A stretch of 64,000 nt of DNA from Hydractinia symbiolongicarpus. Lineage: Eukaryota; Cnidaria; Hydrozoa; Anthoathecata; Hydractiniidae. Positions 37,190 to 48,587 of the stretch are shown one piece after another. The notes below the pieces were generated by a model. It was not told the DNA's origin, did not search any database, and saw only the letters and a list, made by a program, of their open reading frames with translations. The stretch spans positions 4,588,001 to 4,652,000 of the forward strand of contig NC_079883.1 in the NCBI RefSeq assembly GCF_029227915.1, given 5' to 3'. How positions within the stretch are numbered: position 1 is the stretch's first letter; every line of letters starts with the position of its first letter. Position numbers and translations under genes: made by a program.

Positions 37190-39205
37190 ATGTCGTCCAC
37201 ATTCAGCGAGGTAAGAAACCATTATTGTTTTTAAGAAAGCTAAACTGCACCGTACGTGTTTCACCGTATTGACTAAAGAAAAGTGTTTATCACGTGACAA
37301 AAGCTACCTAATCTGTTGTTAAAAGCCATTTTTGTTTATCGTATGTGTGAATGTGTGAAATTTTTCGCAAAAACTTTATTTTCGTGCTTCTATTTTTAGA
37401 CCCTCTAAAGTGGCCCTAAATTGCTCAAAGTAATTTTTCGCTTTAAGCTCCAGAACAATTTTTTAAAATTTTCAATATTTGACTTTTAGTTTAACAAAAA
37501 AAATGTATGTGTGTAAGTGTGTGTGGGGGGGGGGGGAGGGGGCTTTTATCTGTAGCACCACCTTACCTATTACTTTTCGTGTATATAAGTTACGCAAATT
37601 AATATCTTTTAACACTACGCTATACAACTTTTAACTTTGATACTTTATATTTGTTTTAATTTTAGGCTGCCTCGCTATTACGGGAAGCTACCACAGTTAG
37701 CAAGGAGACAACGACCAAGAAATATGCCATCGAAATTTTAGTCGTTGTTTTGGTGTCAACCCTTCAATACTTGTGTCAAAGTTCTGCTTTTCACTGTCCG
37801 CATGGTGATAGCCATTTCAGATATTCAATGTATGTGTTATTTGGTCCTCCAATATTGTTCTATTGCTTAGCCATTTTGAATAATGAGTTGTTACAGTATC
37901 GCATAAGAGGGGTTGCGAGAGGATGTTTCACGAAAGGTTCCAGAAATCAGCGAATGTTGAGAATCAAATGGAAATCTGTGTTATGGGGAATTTTTCTATC
38001 GTGCATGCGTTGTTTACTTGCTCCGATAACGTGGATTATCGTGTCGTTGTTACAAAAACGTTTCTACGTATGTGCTATCGTTGGATATGAACATTTGGAT
38101 TTAAAAGGAGCTGCTAATGTGACACATCATGAAGCACTTTCAACAGCTGGGACACATTCGCAAGTTTTTGGAATGATATGTTTGTTGTTTCCGACACTCA
38201 TCTACACAGTGTTTTCGACAATAAAAAGATGCTTCAAAAATCGTAAGTTACCTGTTTCTGTGTTTCATGTGTTTGCAATCTTCTTTATACATCTCACAGT
38301 GGAAAAAGCCCCAAATATTTAGTCCCTACTTATATGTCAAAAAGTTAAGGGTTAAAAATTATTGGCCTTTTGGTTTTTTTTTTCGTAATAAAGTTTTATC
38401 GTAAATATTTCTGAAGTAGCTAATACAAACCTTGGAATTAAGATTTTAGTCCATAATTTACGTCGTTAACCCATTGGTGGACAGACCTTAAAAGAGCGTT
38501 GGGCAGAAGTACTTGCGAATTTTTAACACCACGGTTACTGTATATCTTTTTTAGTTATCTTTGAGTTATTCCTGCCGCCATCTAAGCATCACACCTGAGG
38601 ATTAGCAACTAATTTTAATATACACACTGGCGCGAAATAGAGGAAATACGCAACCTCGTTCCAAAATTTCTTTTACGTCCACCAGCGTTTTCACGGAATG
38701 CTATCTCATCAGTATAATATAGGCGCAAAAGAGTCTTGGGAATCAGTTTGTAAGATACAGTAAACTTTAACATTGAACTTTTTTATTTTCAGCGGTCGAT
38801 AATCTGCCATGTTTGGAAGTCTTTACAACTTATGAAGCAGAGGTTGCTCGAAATATATTTGAAGAAATCATTCGAGACGCCGCCAACAAGAATGCTAGAA
38901 GTAAAGTAAAACAAATAATGAAATCTGTTGAGCATGAAGAACACAAAGATCATGTCACCACCCAGATGACATATGAGAACATGATGGCTGCTCGAGAAAA
39001 AATAACGCAAGTTTATCCCATTGTGGAAGATCGCTCAAATCATAAGCAACGAATGATGGAAGCATGGGCAAGCGAAATAGAAATTTTCCAAAAAACATTA
39101 TTTCCGAGATATCGATACACAAATCTGGTGGCGAGACGTTCTGTCTTGGACGAAACAGATAAAAACACATGTGGAGGAGAGCATGAAAAAACTACTTTAT
39201 TATAA
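37190..39205 (+). CDS. CALHM-family large-pore channel (three exons)
   Basis: Calcium homeostasis modulator family: plasma-membrane oligomeric channels that pass ions and, in several members, ATP. Exons 37190-37210, 37666-38242 and 38793-39205 sum to 1011 nt (336 residues), close to the 346 of human CALHM1, with phase kept. The first exon gives only MSSTFSE and ends at GTAAGA. Visible in order: TM1 (EILVVVLVSTLQYL), extracellular Cys-bearing loop AFHCPHGDSHFRY, TM2 (LFGPPILFYCLAILNNELLQ), TM3 (LWGIFLSCMRCLLAPITWII), the hallmark SLLQKRFYVCAIVGY, and TM4 (VFGMICLLFPTLIYTVFSTI). A charged cytoplasmic C-terminal helix region follows. The usual CPC of the first loop reads CPH here, so one conserved Cys pair may be absent or shifted. 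A + strand AATAAA lies at 39566-39571. The family call is good; the subtype is unknown. Confidence 0.8.
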
Positions 39206-39454
39206 AATCACCGGCCATTCTCGTGCCCAGACCTTTTTGAGATAAACAGGTTTGTGTTAAACAGTACTGGGATCAAGAATGATCGCTGGCGTCTTTTAGA
39301 AGTTGTTATGTTACGTGTGGTAATCTTTCTGTCATGGAATTTTGTTTTCACGATAAAATTTAAAATTGGCGTAAAAGCGACAAGAAATGTCGTTAACAAG
39401 GTTTGGAATCAAGGTTGTGCAAACAGTGCCTGAAACGTAATTTTTGTCCTAAGC

Positions 39455-39645
39455 TAGATTCCAATTACAGCGCAATTCCCTGCGGCGCTGCATGTCGCCT
39501 CAAGAACTCTGCGTTTTTATGCTTCGCATTAAATTTATTATTTCTATTTTTGTCTGCAATGGAAAAATAAAAAATTACAATGATAACAGCATGCTACAAC
39601 AAGGTGCTGCGCTGCAGGGAACTGCGTTTCCAATGTGAATTCTTT
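39455..39645. mobile_element. Foldback MITE-like element
   Basis: Left GATTCCAATTACAGCGCAAT then TCCCTGCGGCGCTGC pairs with the right end, whose opposite strand reads TTGGAAACGCAGTTCCCTGC then AGCGCAGCACC. The inverted repeats are about 35 bp and imperfect, enclosing about 120 bp of AT-rich sequence. It lies downstream of the CALHM gene. No target duplication could be fixed. Confidence 0.55.
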
Positions 39646-40175
39646 GGATGTCATGTTTTTGCCGCCAAAATTTATATTTTTTTTTAGTTTAGAAAATGAT
39701 TTAAAAAAAGCAGTAGTTTTGGTCTGTCTGTTTCTCTCATTCTTCCCCCTGAAAATATCTGTACGGTAACGTAACCATTATTATCGGTTCATAGCAACCC
39801 CTAGCGGCTAAGAGACTTTTGAGAGGGGAATAAGATCTTACAATCCCGGGATTTAAAATGAAAAACGTATTAAGCTGTGCAGTACTTTTATTACGCGTTA
39901 ATTGGTTGTTTAAATCACGTGTTTGGTAAGTCTGGTAGACCTGTCCTTGGCCATAAACTTTTTTTTCCCATTCCACGTCAAATCTGAAAAAATATGTGAA
40001 CATTTTAATTAATCTGTTCGTGCGGTGTGGAATGACTATTCCACGCATCACAAAAATGAGTCAACAATTCACTTACATTAGCATTATCATCCAAATATAT
40101 TTACATTAGCTACACCTGGATAAACTTTGCCAAGGAGTTCATACAAAGAGAATTGTTGTTTTTATGATTTACAAC

Positions 40176-40181
40176 TTTATT
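40176..40181 (-). terminator. Candidate polyadenylation signal of the GPCR gene
   Basis: AATAAA on the - strand, 127 bp after the GPCR stop codon. The position fits a short 3' UTR. Confidence 0.45.
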
Positions 40182-40307
40182 GAGACTTCGGGTCTTTTTC
40201 AAACAGATTAAACTCTGTGCATTCACTTTTTATGTTTGTTTTCTTTATTGCCTCACACTTGCAGTGTCGTATTTCTTATTCTTGGCCGATGTACATTATT
40301 TCTCGTT

Positions 40308-41864
40308 TCACCCGAATGTGTTTTCGTTCCCGATATTGTCTCGAAATGCGTTCTCGTTTTCGATCTCGTCGTCATAACATGTGATGATGATAATCGGGAG
40401 GCACAACGGAATGTCATCTAAGGTGGTTTCCACGCTTTCATTACGATGAATTTTGCTTATTTTACGGCTGGTTGAAAGTAACGGACTTCTTGCCGAGCTC
40501 TCCCGACAATTTGCGACTTCATTCGATTTTGTTTTTAACATTTCATCCTGCACATCGTCTGGTTTATTGTTTTTACAAAATAAAGCAAGTTCAAGAAAAC
40601 AAATTTTTTTTCGTCTTGATTTGGATTTGCTCAAAATTAACGTACCCGATGGAGATCGGAAAAGATGTCTCTCCATCATAGTTGCTACATGATGTCGTTT
40701 GAAAAGGAATAGTCGACGCAAAGCGATTCTGTACTGAGCATTCATAAAACCATAAATCCACGGATTAACTGCTGCATTAACATAAATGCATATATACAAA
40801 AGATCCAAATAGTGAAAATAACTTTTATGTTTTTGTGCATCTGTAGCATGCATCAGCTTTATCACGTGATGCGGCAACATACACACAGCAAATACAAGAA
40901 CAATGTAGGTAAACATCTTCAAAGTGAGGAGTGTTTGTCTCGATCGCTTTGCAGCAAAACCAGACAAAGCAGACTCTACATCAGCACCTGTAATAATCGA
41001 GGTGAGGTTACGCTGAGCTCGGGTAACAGATTCTCGAAATGAACCTGCGCGCGATCTTCTTGGAGATGGTGTAGTGAAGACGGATTCACTAGAAACAGAA
41101 CGTCTAAGATTTGTGCCATCCCCGACTAAATGATTGTTGCTTGCACTCTTGGTGATAAGTTCAGCTGTAGCTGCATTTAAATCGCTCTCAGAGGCGCTTC
41201 GTCCCAGAAATGAGTTACGATTACTACTGCCTATTCTTATAGTTCTTTTGTTCTTTTTTCGTATTCGGTGCCAACTGCGGGCATACAAAAAACACATTGC
41301 CATTAAAGGTAGAAAATACTGCATCAGAAAGCTAAACAACGCGTATATAAGCTCCGCAGATTCATTCCACCGTGTCCTACAGTTTAAAAGTGATGAGTTA
41401 CTGAACGAAAACACTACCGGAACGCCAGTCAGTAAAGAAATTATATTTATGCAACCAATAACGGTATAGGGATGATGGAGAGCAAACGTAAATCTTTGAA
41501 AATGATGCAAAATAATTACGTATCTCTCCAAAGCGATTACAATTAACGTTAAAACTGTCGACGTCAGCAAAGAAGTTAGAAAGGGTGATAACAGTTTACA
41601 ACCAACCCCCTTTAATTCTGTTTCTTCAAAAGCAAACAAAGGAATACCTGCAAATAAAATTAAAATGTCACACACACATAAATTGCAGATTAATATGTTT
41701 GTCGGTTTCCGTAAAGTTATAAATTTAATGGTAGCCATAACTACGGTAAAGTTACCAAACATTCCAAGGACCAGTATAAAACTGTATAAGCTGGTCCGGA
41801 AAATGTTCAAATACGTATAAGCACTATTCGTGTTTTCTTCTAGTATAATTGACGCGTTCTGCAT
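40308..41864 (-). CDS. Class A (rhodopsin-type) GPCR, peptide-receptor-like
   Basis: Single-exon seven-helix receptor of 518 residues. The start is the ATG at 41864 (MQNASIILEENTN), because the frame continues upstream only from a TTG codon. The N-terminus has NAS, an N-glycosylation site. TM1 has GMFGNFTVV; TM2 NILICNLCVCDIL (Leu-x-x-x-Asp position kept); TM3 ends in LERYVI, the E/DRY ionic-lock motif; TM5 sits near YALFSFLMQYFLPLMAM. The third intracellular loop is long (about 120 residues) and basic, with many Ser. TM6 has FAVCMLPHHV, close to the usual CWxP but reading CMLP. TM7 ends NPWIYGFMN, the NPxxY motif. A Ser-rich C-tail of about 120 residues follows. A neuropeptide or amine ligand is plausible; the ligand cannot be read. 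Confidence 0.88.
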   Translation of the reverse strand: MQNASIILEENTNSAYTYLNIFRTSLYSFILVLGMFGNFTVVMATIKFITLRKPTNILICNLCVCDILILFAGIPLFAFEETELKGVGCKLLSPFLTSLLTSTVLTLIVIALERYVIILHHFQRFTFALHHPYTVIGCINIISLLTGVPVVFSFSNSSLLNCRTRWNESAELIYALFSFLMQYFLPLMAMCFLYARSWHRIRKKNKRTIRIGSSNRNSFLGRSASESDLNAATAELITKSASNNHLVGDGTNLRRSVSSESVFTTPSPRRSRAGSFRESVTRAQRNLTSIITGADVESALSGFAAKRSRQTLLTLKMFTYIVLVFAVCMLPHHVIKLMHATDAQKHKSYFHYLDLLYICIYVNAAVNPWIYGFMNAQYRIALRRLFLFKRHHVATMMERHLFRSPSGTLILSKSKSRRKKICFLELALFCKNNKPDDVQDEMLKTKSNEVANCRESSARSPLLSTSRKISKIHRNESVETTLDDIPLCLPIIIITCYDDEIENENAFRDNIGNENTFG

Positions 41865-41981
41865 TGTGTAAATGGTATTCAAAATTATATTGGTATTTTG
41901 TATTTTTCTGACTCTCCCACCACATGCAATAAATGGGTTTCGAAACTTTTCTCCTTTATTCAAGACGTATTTAAACTCCAA

Positions 41982-44900
41982 ATATTTATAAAATTAAATT
42001 TACCCAAGCCTCCACTCTTTCGTTATCATAATTTTTATCGTATAACTAATATGTCAATAAAGTCTAAAATACATTTTCAAAACAAGAAGAACGTCCTTTC
42101 TTTGTTTGTCACTAACTCTATCCGATTAGCTATCAAAACAAAAGATATATTTTCAACAGGTAGTACAAACACAAGTCGCATGTTAATGTGGACATCCTGC
42201 ACAGTAGATGAGAGAGAAAACTGCTTCCTTGAGTGAGGTCAGACGAATAAGTCTAACTCTTAAGTTAGTCATAAGTCTAACCCATTTTACATTTTTGTCG
42301 CGTATTTGCGGTGAAATCATACTAGACCGACAGCTATATGACACCCGAGATGGAGTGTTTAAAAGATTGAGTTGGCAATATGCGTAAAATAATGCTTTTT
42401 TTTAAACCTTTTGGCTTTGTTAATTTCCCTGTTCATTTTCTATTACCAAGAACCTAGTTCACTACACTCTCGTTTCCAGGGCTTGTTAAGTTCTCTTAAT
42501 ATGAAGGCAGCTAGCAGCTGTGAGAAACACCACCATGCCCTGGGACGAGTTTTATACAGACTTCTAGTAAAGTAAAATATTAGCGTATATGTTTAATCTT
42601 TGGGAAAAAAATCGTCGTCAAACCACATTAAACGCACCCGTCTTGGAGATACTAAAGATCGCTCTCCAATTTTTGACGTTTCCACTCCATCGTTGTGCTT
42701 TTGTCATTACACAAATATTAAAATTGAACTCAATACCATGCTCGCAGTTTTTCCCTGTTGATGTTATGCAACGGTTTGATTGTGGAACTTAAAAAAGAAA
42801 ATATGCCTAAATGACATTTACGCAAAAACGTTTGCGTGAAAAAGCTTGTGTATATATGTAAGATTTCTAAAATAAAAATTCCAGTTACTTTGAAACAAGT
42901 TAACTTTTTATAAAAGAGTTTGAAAGGTTGTCAATAATTTTTTTTTTTTTTTGAAAAATCTTAATTGGTTTTTGAGATGTGGAACTTTGAAGTTTTGCTA
43001 ATTATGCAAAATCACCAAATTGCTTTAAAACAAATAATTTCTGTTGTCAATAATAATTACATAAAAATTACAATTATAAAAATTCTAAAAGCCAAATTAA
43101 ATGGCTGAAAAGACTTATAACACCATATACCTAAGACAATTTTTTAAATGCAGCACCCCAATTACAGCTACTTAATGATGTCATGCATTAGTGGAACTTT
43201 AAAGTCCAAGATCTTAAGAAGAAACGATCAAGATTACTAGACAATTTTTCAAGCTCTGTTATGAAATCAACTTATTTGAGAGTGGGAGGCAAGGTTTAAG
43301 CTCGAGTGTTCGCTGAAAAAAGAACAAAAATACGTCTTCTCTCTATAGAGAACACAAGGAATTTAATACTTTAATACACGTGTACTATGCAGAACAGAAT
43401 ATTACGTTGCAGATAAAATACAGAATATACAGTGCAGTTCATGGCGTTTCAAATATTGCCCAAACAGTGCATCACGAAGCGGTGCTATACAAAAACCTGT
43501 GTAGATGTTTTTTTTAGCCTTGTTACTTTGACCTAGAGATTATTATACTTTGTTGGCAATCTGTGGATTTATAGTTATTCATTAGTGTAAATATGCACGT
43601 AAATAAAAAACGATGTTACGTTCTTCATAAATTGCAGAAAATCGTATATTTCCTTCTATCCAGGGCTCCTCTGTATTGAATGAGATCGACTGGCAGTTCA
43701 ATAAAATGAAAAATTACGTTACAATAATAAACTTTTAACCAGAGAAAGAGAGTATGAAATGATAAAACACGATGTGTGGATAAAATTACAGAGTGTACAG
43801 AAGCGTACACGATTCATATTTTTTGGAAACAAACTTTCTTTGATAAACGATCATACTGACACTGGATCCGCATTATAAGAAGTACCCATGCTAAAAATTT
43901 GCATTTTATGTTGTGTGAGTAAGTTTTACTAGGTTTCAGTCCATTAAAAATTATGATCTAAAGCTTCACAATAAAGGTAGAGTTTTTTTTTCAGGTAGAC
44001 AGAACGTTACCCAGTCCAACATAGCTGAAACCCTTATTTCAAAAAGACAAGAATCAATTTGAGTGTAAAAGGGTGGGTGCTGTTCTTGATTAGCTTAGAA
44101 TATGTACAACAAAACCTGATGCCATTTGTGTAAAACGGTATAGTTTGTTTAATTATCGAGGCTGCTCAGGTATAACACACCCGAAAAGAAATTGATCGAC
44201 TTCCCTCAATTATTGATTATTCAGTCAAGCTGTGGAACATATCATATTCCAGGAAAGAATTATTTTTAAAATACCAAGGTGCTCGTAGACCTCTCTGGCT
44301 ATGGTGCTGATGTTAACATCGTATCTATATTATAATGCCCGTCTGTCGCGCAAAATAGTAGCTTAGCTGCGACAGGCGAACCCGTGGATTTTTTTAACGA
44401 CTAGTTTACTTAAATACAAGTGATTCTCGGGATAATAATTGTTGTTATAGTCAGTTTGTCAATATGAACATAAATTCTGCAAAAAAAAACGTGATATTTA
44501 AATACGTTGTCACTACATAATGACTTTGTCATTCAAAAAATGTATTCGACATCTTCTCCTTTGATATTGCGATAAATATATATATTTTTTTCATTTGCAA
44601 CATTGGGATTAAAATCTTTAAGACTACAATAGCTACATGTTCACAAATCTCAAATCTATCATTGATTGTCGATATATACGTCGTTGAATATTCTCTACAA
44701 ATCATGTATATTTTATTTCATCGTAAAACTTTTCTAGCAGTCCCTGAACGTAGTAAAACTAACGAAAGCCTTTGTGGATTGTTTCGTGTAAGACGGAAGC
44801 ATTTGGTTTGCATTTTCTTTGCTTGCACTTGTAATGTGGCAAGTTGTGTTTTGCAATCGAATAAAAAATAGATTGCTTGGTTGGCGTCTGAAAGCTTGTT

Positions 44901-45605
44901 TGTTTCTTGTTGTCATAGTTGCAATATTAGACAAGCTTATTAAATTTGCGACTTATAAGCCTTTCATATTTTCAGCAGCACAAAACAAATAACATATTGG
45001 CACTGTCTATGCGCGAAAATAAAGTCGTGCTACGGAAACAAGAAATGCGATATATAAATGCTGTGCATATCCACGGGCTACCGGTTAGTCTTATATATTG
45101 CTGGATACAATGATTGTAAATGGCTGCTTGTTAGTAGCGCTAATGTAGGTTCTGATAAAAAAATATGAGTATTTAAGTTTACTAAAACCATTTCTGCAAA
45201 ATCTTCAAAAACTTCGTACGTAGTGCATATTGCATTTTACCATTGAAAAATCTTAAAACTACTGGGGACGAGGTTATCTTTCAAAAGGGAGGAGAGTGAC
45301 AACGCTTGATACTTTGAAAGGGGCACAGTTACATTCGAAACATTACGTAATATACCTTACTAATTTTTGCGGGTATTAACTTTCACGCTTTCCGCAAATT
45401 TTTTTATAAATTCGCAAAATTAGGTATCCGCAAAGTATTTTTTAAGTTTATATTCGCAAAAATTATTACTCGTGAAAAATAAATCACGAAAAACCAGAAC
45501 TTGATATCATTTTTTACCCTAGAGGGAAATTTCATTCACAGAAGGATTATATTTTTTGAACCGAAATATTAATTGATACAAATAGCAATAAAAAATTAAA
45601 TATAA
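41982..45605. other. Intergenic region, no gene recognised
   Basis: About 3.6 kb between the GPCR and bHLH genes. Only short unconvincing frames were seen. One Helitron-like repeat copy (44325-44406) and CGCAAA/TCGCGAA-rich decayed repeat near 45370-45500 are present. Confidence 0.5.
44325..44406 (-). mobile_element. Helitron-like non-autonomous element, copy 2
   Basis: On the - strand ACTAGTCGTTAAAAAAATCC, ACGGGTTCGCCTGTCGCAGC, TAAGCTAC and CGCGACAGACGGGCATTATA follow the same order as 24899-25145, lacking the (GACA)n expansion. Two copies with the same ends but different array length support a real repeat family. Confidence 0.65.
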
Positions 45606-46358
45606 TCATTGCTTTCGAAAAGAGCGCAAAAACGAAACACAAAACGTACAAATTCGTTCAGGATCAGATGTACAAGAAGTATAATGCAAGTTATCGTAAT
45701 TTACACATTCGTTACTCGTAACATGATGCGAATTTACGAGCAACGAATGTAAGTGCCATATATAACTACTTGCTAATCTCAACGTTTCGATTTTTGATAA
45801 TTTTCTTTCAGGTGGATCGGTAGGTATTAAACTACGTAGCGCTGTGAATCCGTCATTAACACTATGCGTGCGCGTTCTCTCTCTTGCGTTAGCATGACGA
45901 CGCGGTTGCGAAGGCGACACAAAAATTGCTTGGTTGACTTTCTTTAATTTTTCAACATCCGTCAAACTGTTTGGAACGAAATAGGTCGGATGAAACAATT
46001 GTGTGGTGTTTAGATGATAATGATTTTGTGCACCAGTTCTTGGTTGTGAACTGTTGAAAAGAATCAAAGATTGCGAACTCCGTTGTTTCTCAACTTCTGC
46101 AGGCCTTTTCACAGTCGATCTGTTGTCTTTACTACTTGATGCAAATTTAAAGCCATGATTCGTGTGTATCATAGTTGATTGATTCAACTGGTCATCAGCA
46201 TTTGTCAAATGTTTGTTTTTGTCTAGATCGTAGGACGGCAGGTACATGGTGCTGTCATTAGATAACTGACCGCTATCACGAATTACAGACACATTAATTC
46301 GCTTTAGATTAGTATCTATTCCATTACTGAATTGTTCTAGTTCTGCATAATAAACCAT
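45606..46358 (-). CDS. bHLH transcription factor, paraxis/scleraxis (TCF15/SCX) type
   Basis: Single-exon protein of 250 residues starting at ATG 46358. The bHLH domain is at residues 153-208: basic region [19 protein letters not shown], helix 1 ending [15 protein letters not shown], helix 2 [17 protein letters not shown]. [40 protein letters not shown] is diagnostic of the TCF15/SCX group, which controls mesoderm and connective-tissue programmes in bilaterians. The C-terminal [15 protein letters not shown] matches the short ICTFC motif ending this group. The E-box-contacting Glu of the basic region (ARER) is present, so DNA binding as a heterodimer with an E protein is expected. The N-terminal 150 residues are Asn/Ser-rich and not recognisable. 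Its role in this animal is not deducible. Confidence 0.88.
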   Translation of the reverse strand: MVYYAELEQFSNGIDTNLKRINVSVIRDSGQLSNDSTMYLPSYDLDKNKHLTNADDQLNQSTMIHTNHGFKFASSSKDNRSTVKRPAEVEKQRSSQSLILFNSSQPRTGAQNHYHLNTTQLFHPTYFVPNSLTDVEKLKKVNQAIFVSPSQPRRHANARERTRTHSVNDGFTALRSLIPTDPPERKLSKIETLRLASSYIWHLHSLLVNSHHVTSNECVNYDNLHYTSCTSDPERICTFCVSFLRSFRKQ

Positions 46359-48587
46359 TCTGTAAATTACAACGTATTCGCATAAAAATACAGCAAGGAA
46401 ATAACACGAAAAATCTAGAACATAAATAAATAAAAAATAACAATAAAAATAAAAATAATAAAAACGAAAACAGAAAATTGATGTAGAATGTCCCTATTAA
46501 CAGTGTATTACCTGGTCTACCTTACCTTAGTATTTCAACTGCTATTACCTCAGTATATCAACTGTTATTAAATATAGTACGTGTGATCTTCAATACATCA
46601 AGGATGAGGAGAAAATACGCTCAAAAGAATCTTTCTAAAAAAACCAACTAACAACTTTCAAAATAGAATGAATGTCAAATCAATCAACCAAAATATCGTG
46701 TATTTTCTTATTTATTAAAACACCCATTTATAATCTTGACGTTAAGTACCATGTGAAAGTAGCGAAACAATGAAGGTGTTTTGATGTATGACATTAAGCT
46801 CTTTTAATATCGGAATTAAGTTGAAATAAGAAATTAGAGGGAAGTCTTTCAATGCTGAGTTTGGAAATGATGATTGACAGCTATACACTGATTAAGTGAA
46901 GAAAAAGGAAATCACCAGTAATTAAGCGATACTTCTCAATCAATTGACGAAACGCCCTAACAACACGTTTGTACTTAGCCGCTTGGATAGAGGATAGAGA
47001 TAAAATTTTAGAATCAATAAAAGACCCCAATAACGTGCGATTCTATGCTTCGTTGAAAACCGTTTTGGTATTGATACGAACGACAAATATTTCATAAATT
47101 GCACAGTGATGTGAATAAAAAGTGTTCTATAAAAGTGACGTAGCCATACTCTTCTCAGCATTTTTTGTTGTACTATATGTTTGACTGTAGAATTCTTCAT
47201 TCACTTTTGTAAACCCCCGGTTCCCAGCTTTTCCAGTCATCACGAGAGTATGGAATTTCGTTATTAGGCTCATCAGTTGAAATCGAATGCAAAATTTATG
47301 TGCAATCATCTCCATGCTATAACTTATTTGATCAGTTGAAATAAAGAAATTGACACTTTATGGTGATTGATGACATCTAATGACAGCTGAAACACAATGC
47401 ATTGACGGTCACGATGTCATCATTTGTTCTACAATAATATCTTTGAGAATATTTTTTTGATTGTCAGTGCTATGATTTTTTTTTGTATTGTTGAGAACAT
47501 ATTTTTTCGTGTTTTCGTCAAATTCCTTATACATTACCTTAAGGACAAATTATTGCGGTTTCAATGCTGACCGTAACTCGTCTAATTAGCGCGGATAGCA
47601 TTATTCCCCCGATAATTGGATAAGTTTTGCGGGTAAGTTGCGTCTTCTACGCCATAATCATCATCTTGAAGTTTTTTGCATGCATTCTCCATACAAATTT
47701 TGTAAAAACAGCCACATTAAATAATGGAAATAAACAATAAAGAAATAGATAAAAAAATTCCCCTTTTAATTTAGAGCGTTAATGATCAAATTTTCCTCTA
47801 TAATTAGTAGTGCGGCATGCAAAAAATAATTATTTTTTAGACGCACTTGATTAGAAGAAGATACATTTTTAAGTCAATGATATGATGATTTTGCGGCATA
47901 AATCGATGCGATTTTTTATTTCTTTCAAAATTTTCAGAAGTGTTTTTCTCAATAAAATACCGTTTCAATAGATGCGAGTTTCTTATTCCATTAAACTGAA
48001 ATAATCTTTAGCCAAAATTGAAATTTGTTGATATGAATTACTATTTTTTTTTTACATCTTTCGACATTAATTATTGCGTTTTGGCACTTTATAAATGACT
48101 TTGCGACAAAAATTATAGCGAGAATTCATATTATATATTCCGCAATAACTACCAAAGTAAGCAGTCGTTATTAAGATATAAAATGATACTTATATGAAAC
48201 AATCCATGATTTGTGTTCCACACTTTTTCCAGACCGTAACGTTTTCAATAACTCCTGAAATTTGCATGCGACCACAATGTTTTATTTCCAATTCAGCTCA
48301 CGCTTTTGTTGTAACAAAATAAAATTAATCGAATACGCAAATTAATTGCAAAACCAAATTGAATATATTTTCTGGATGATAATTAGTAAAAATACACGCG
48401 GGTGTTCCATGACGTATTTTTCGTTGCACTCTACATGAACAAGACTGGTACAAAGAACCAGCCTCGTAATTGATCGAACTTTAGAACACCTTTATCTGTT
48501 TTGTCATATTGTTGGTTGTAAATTTTAACAACAAACTACGTATTTAAAAATACAATTTAGCTGGTTATACAAAACCTCTTAGTACTA
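46359..48587. other. Intergenic region, no gene recognised
   Basis: About 2.2 kb between the bHLH start and the PDCD2 end. It should include the bHLH promoter on its left. On the - strand an AATAAA at 48281-48286 is a candidate PDCD2 polyadenylation signal. No coding sequence seen. Confidence 0.5.

Noticed and set aside
41865-41981. N-terminal extension of the GPCR frame
   Set aside because: It begins at TTG, not ATG, and adds a segment with no receptor features; ATG 41864 is the first Met.
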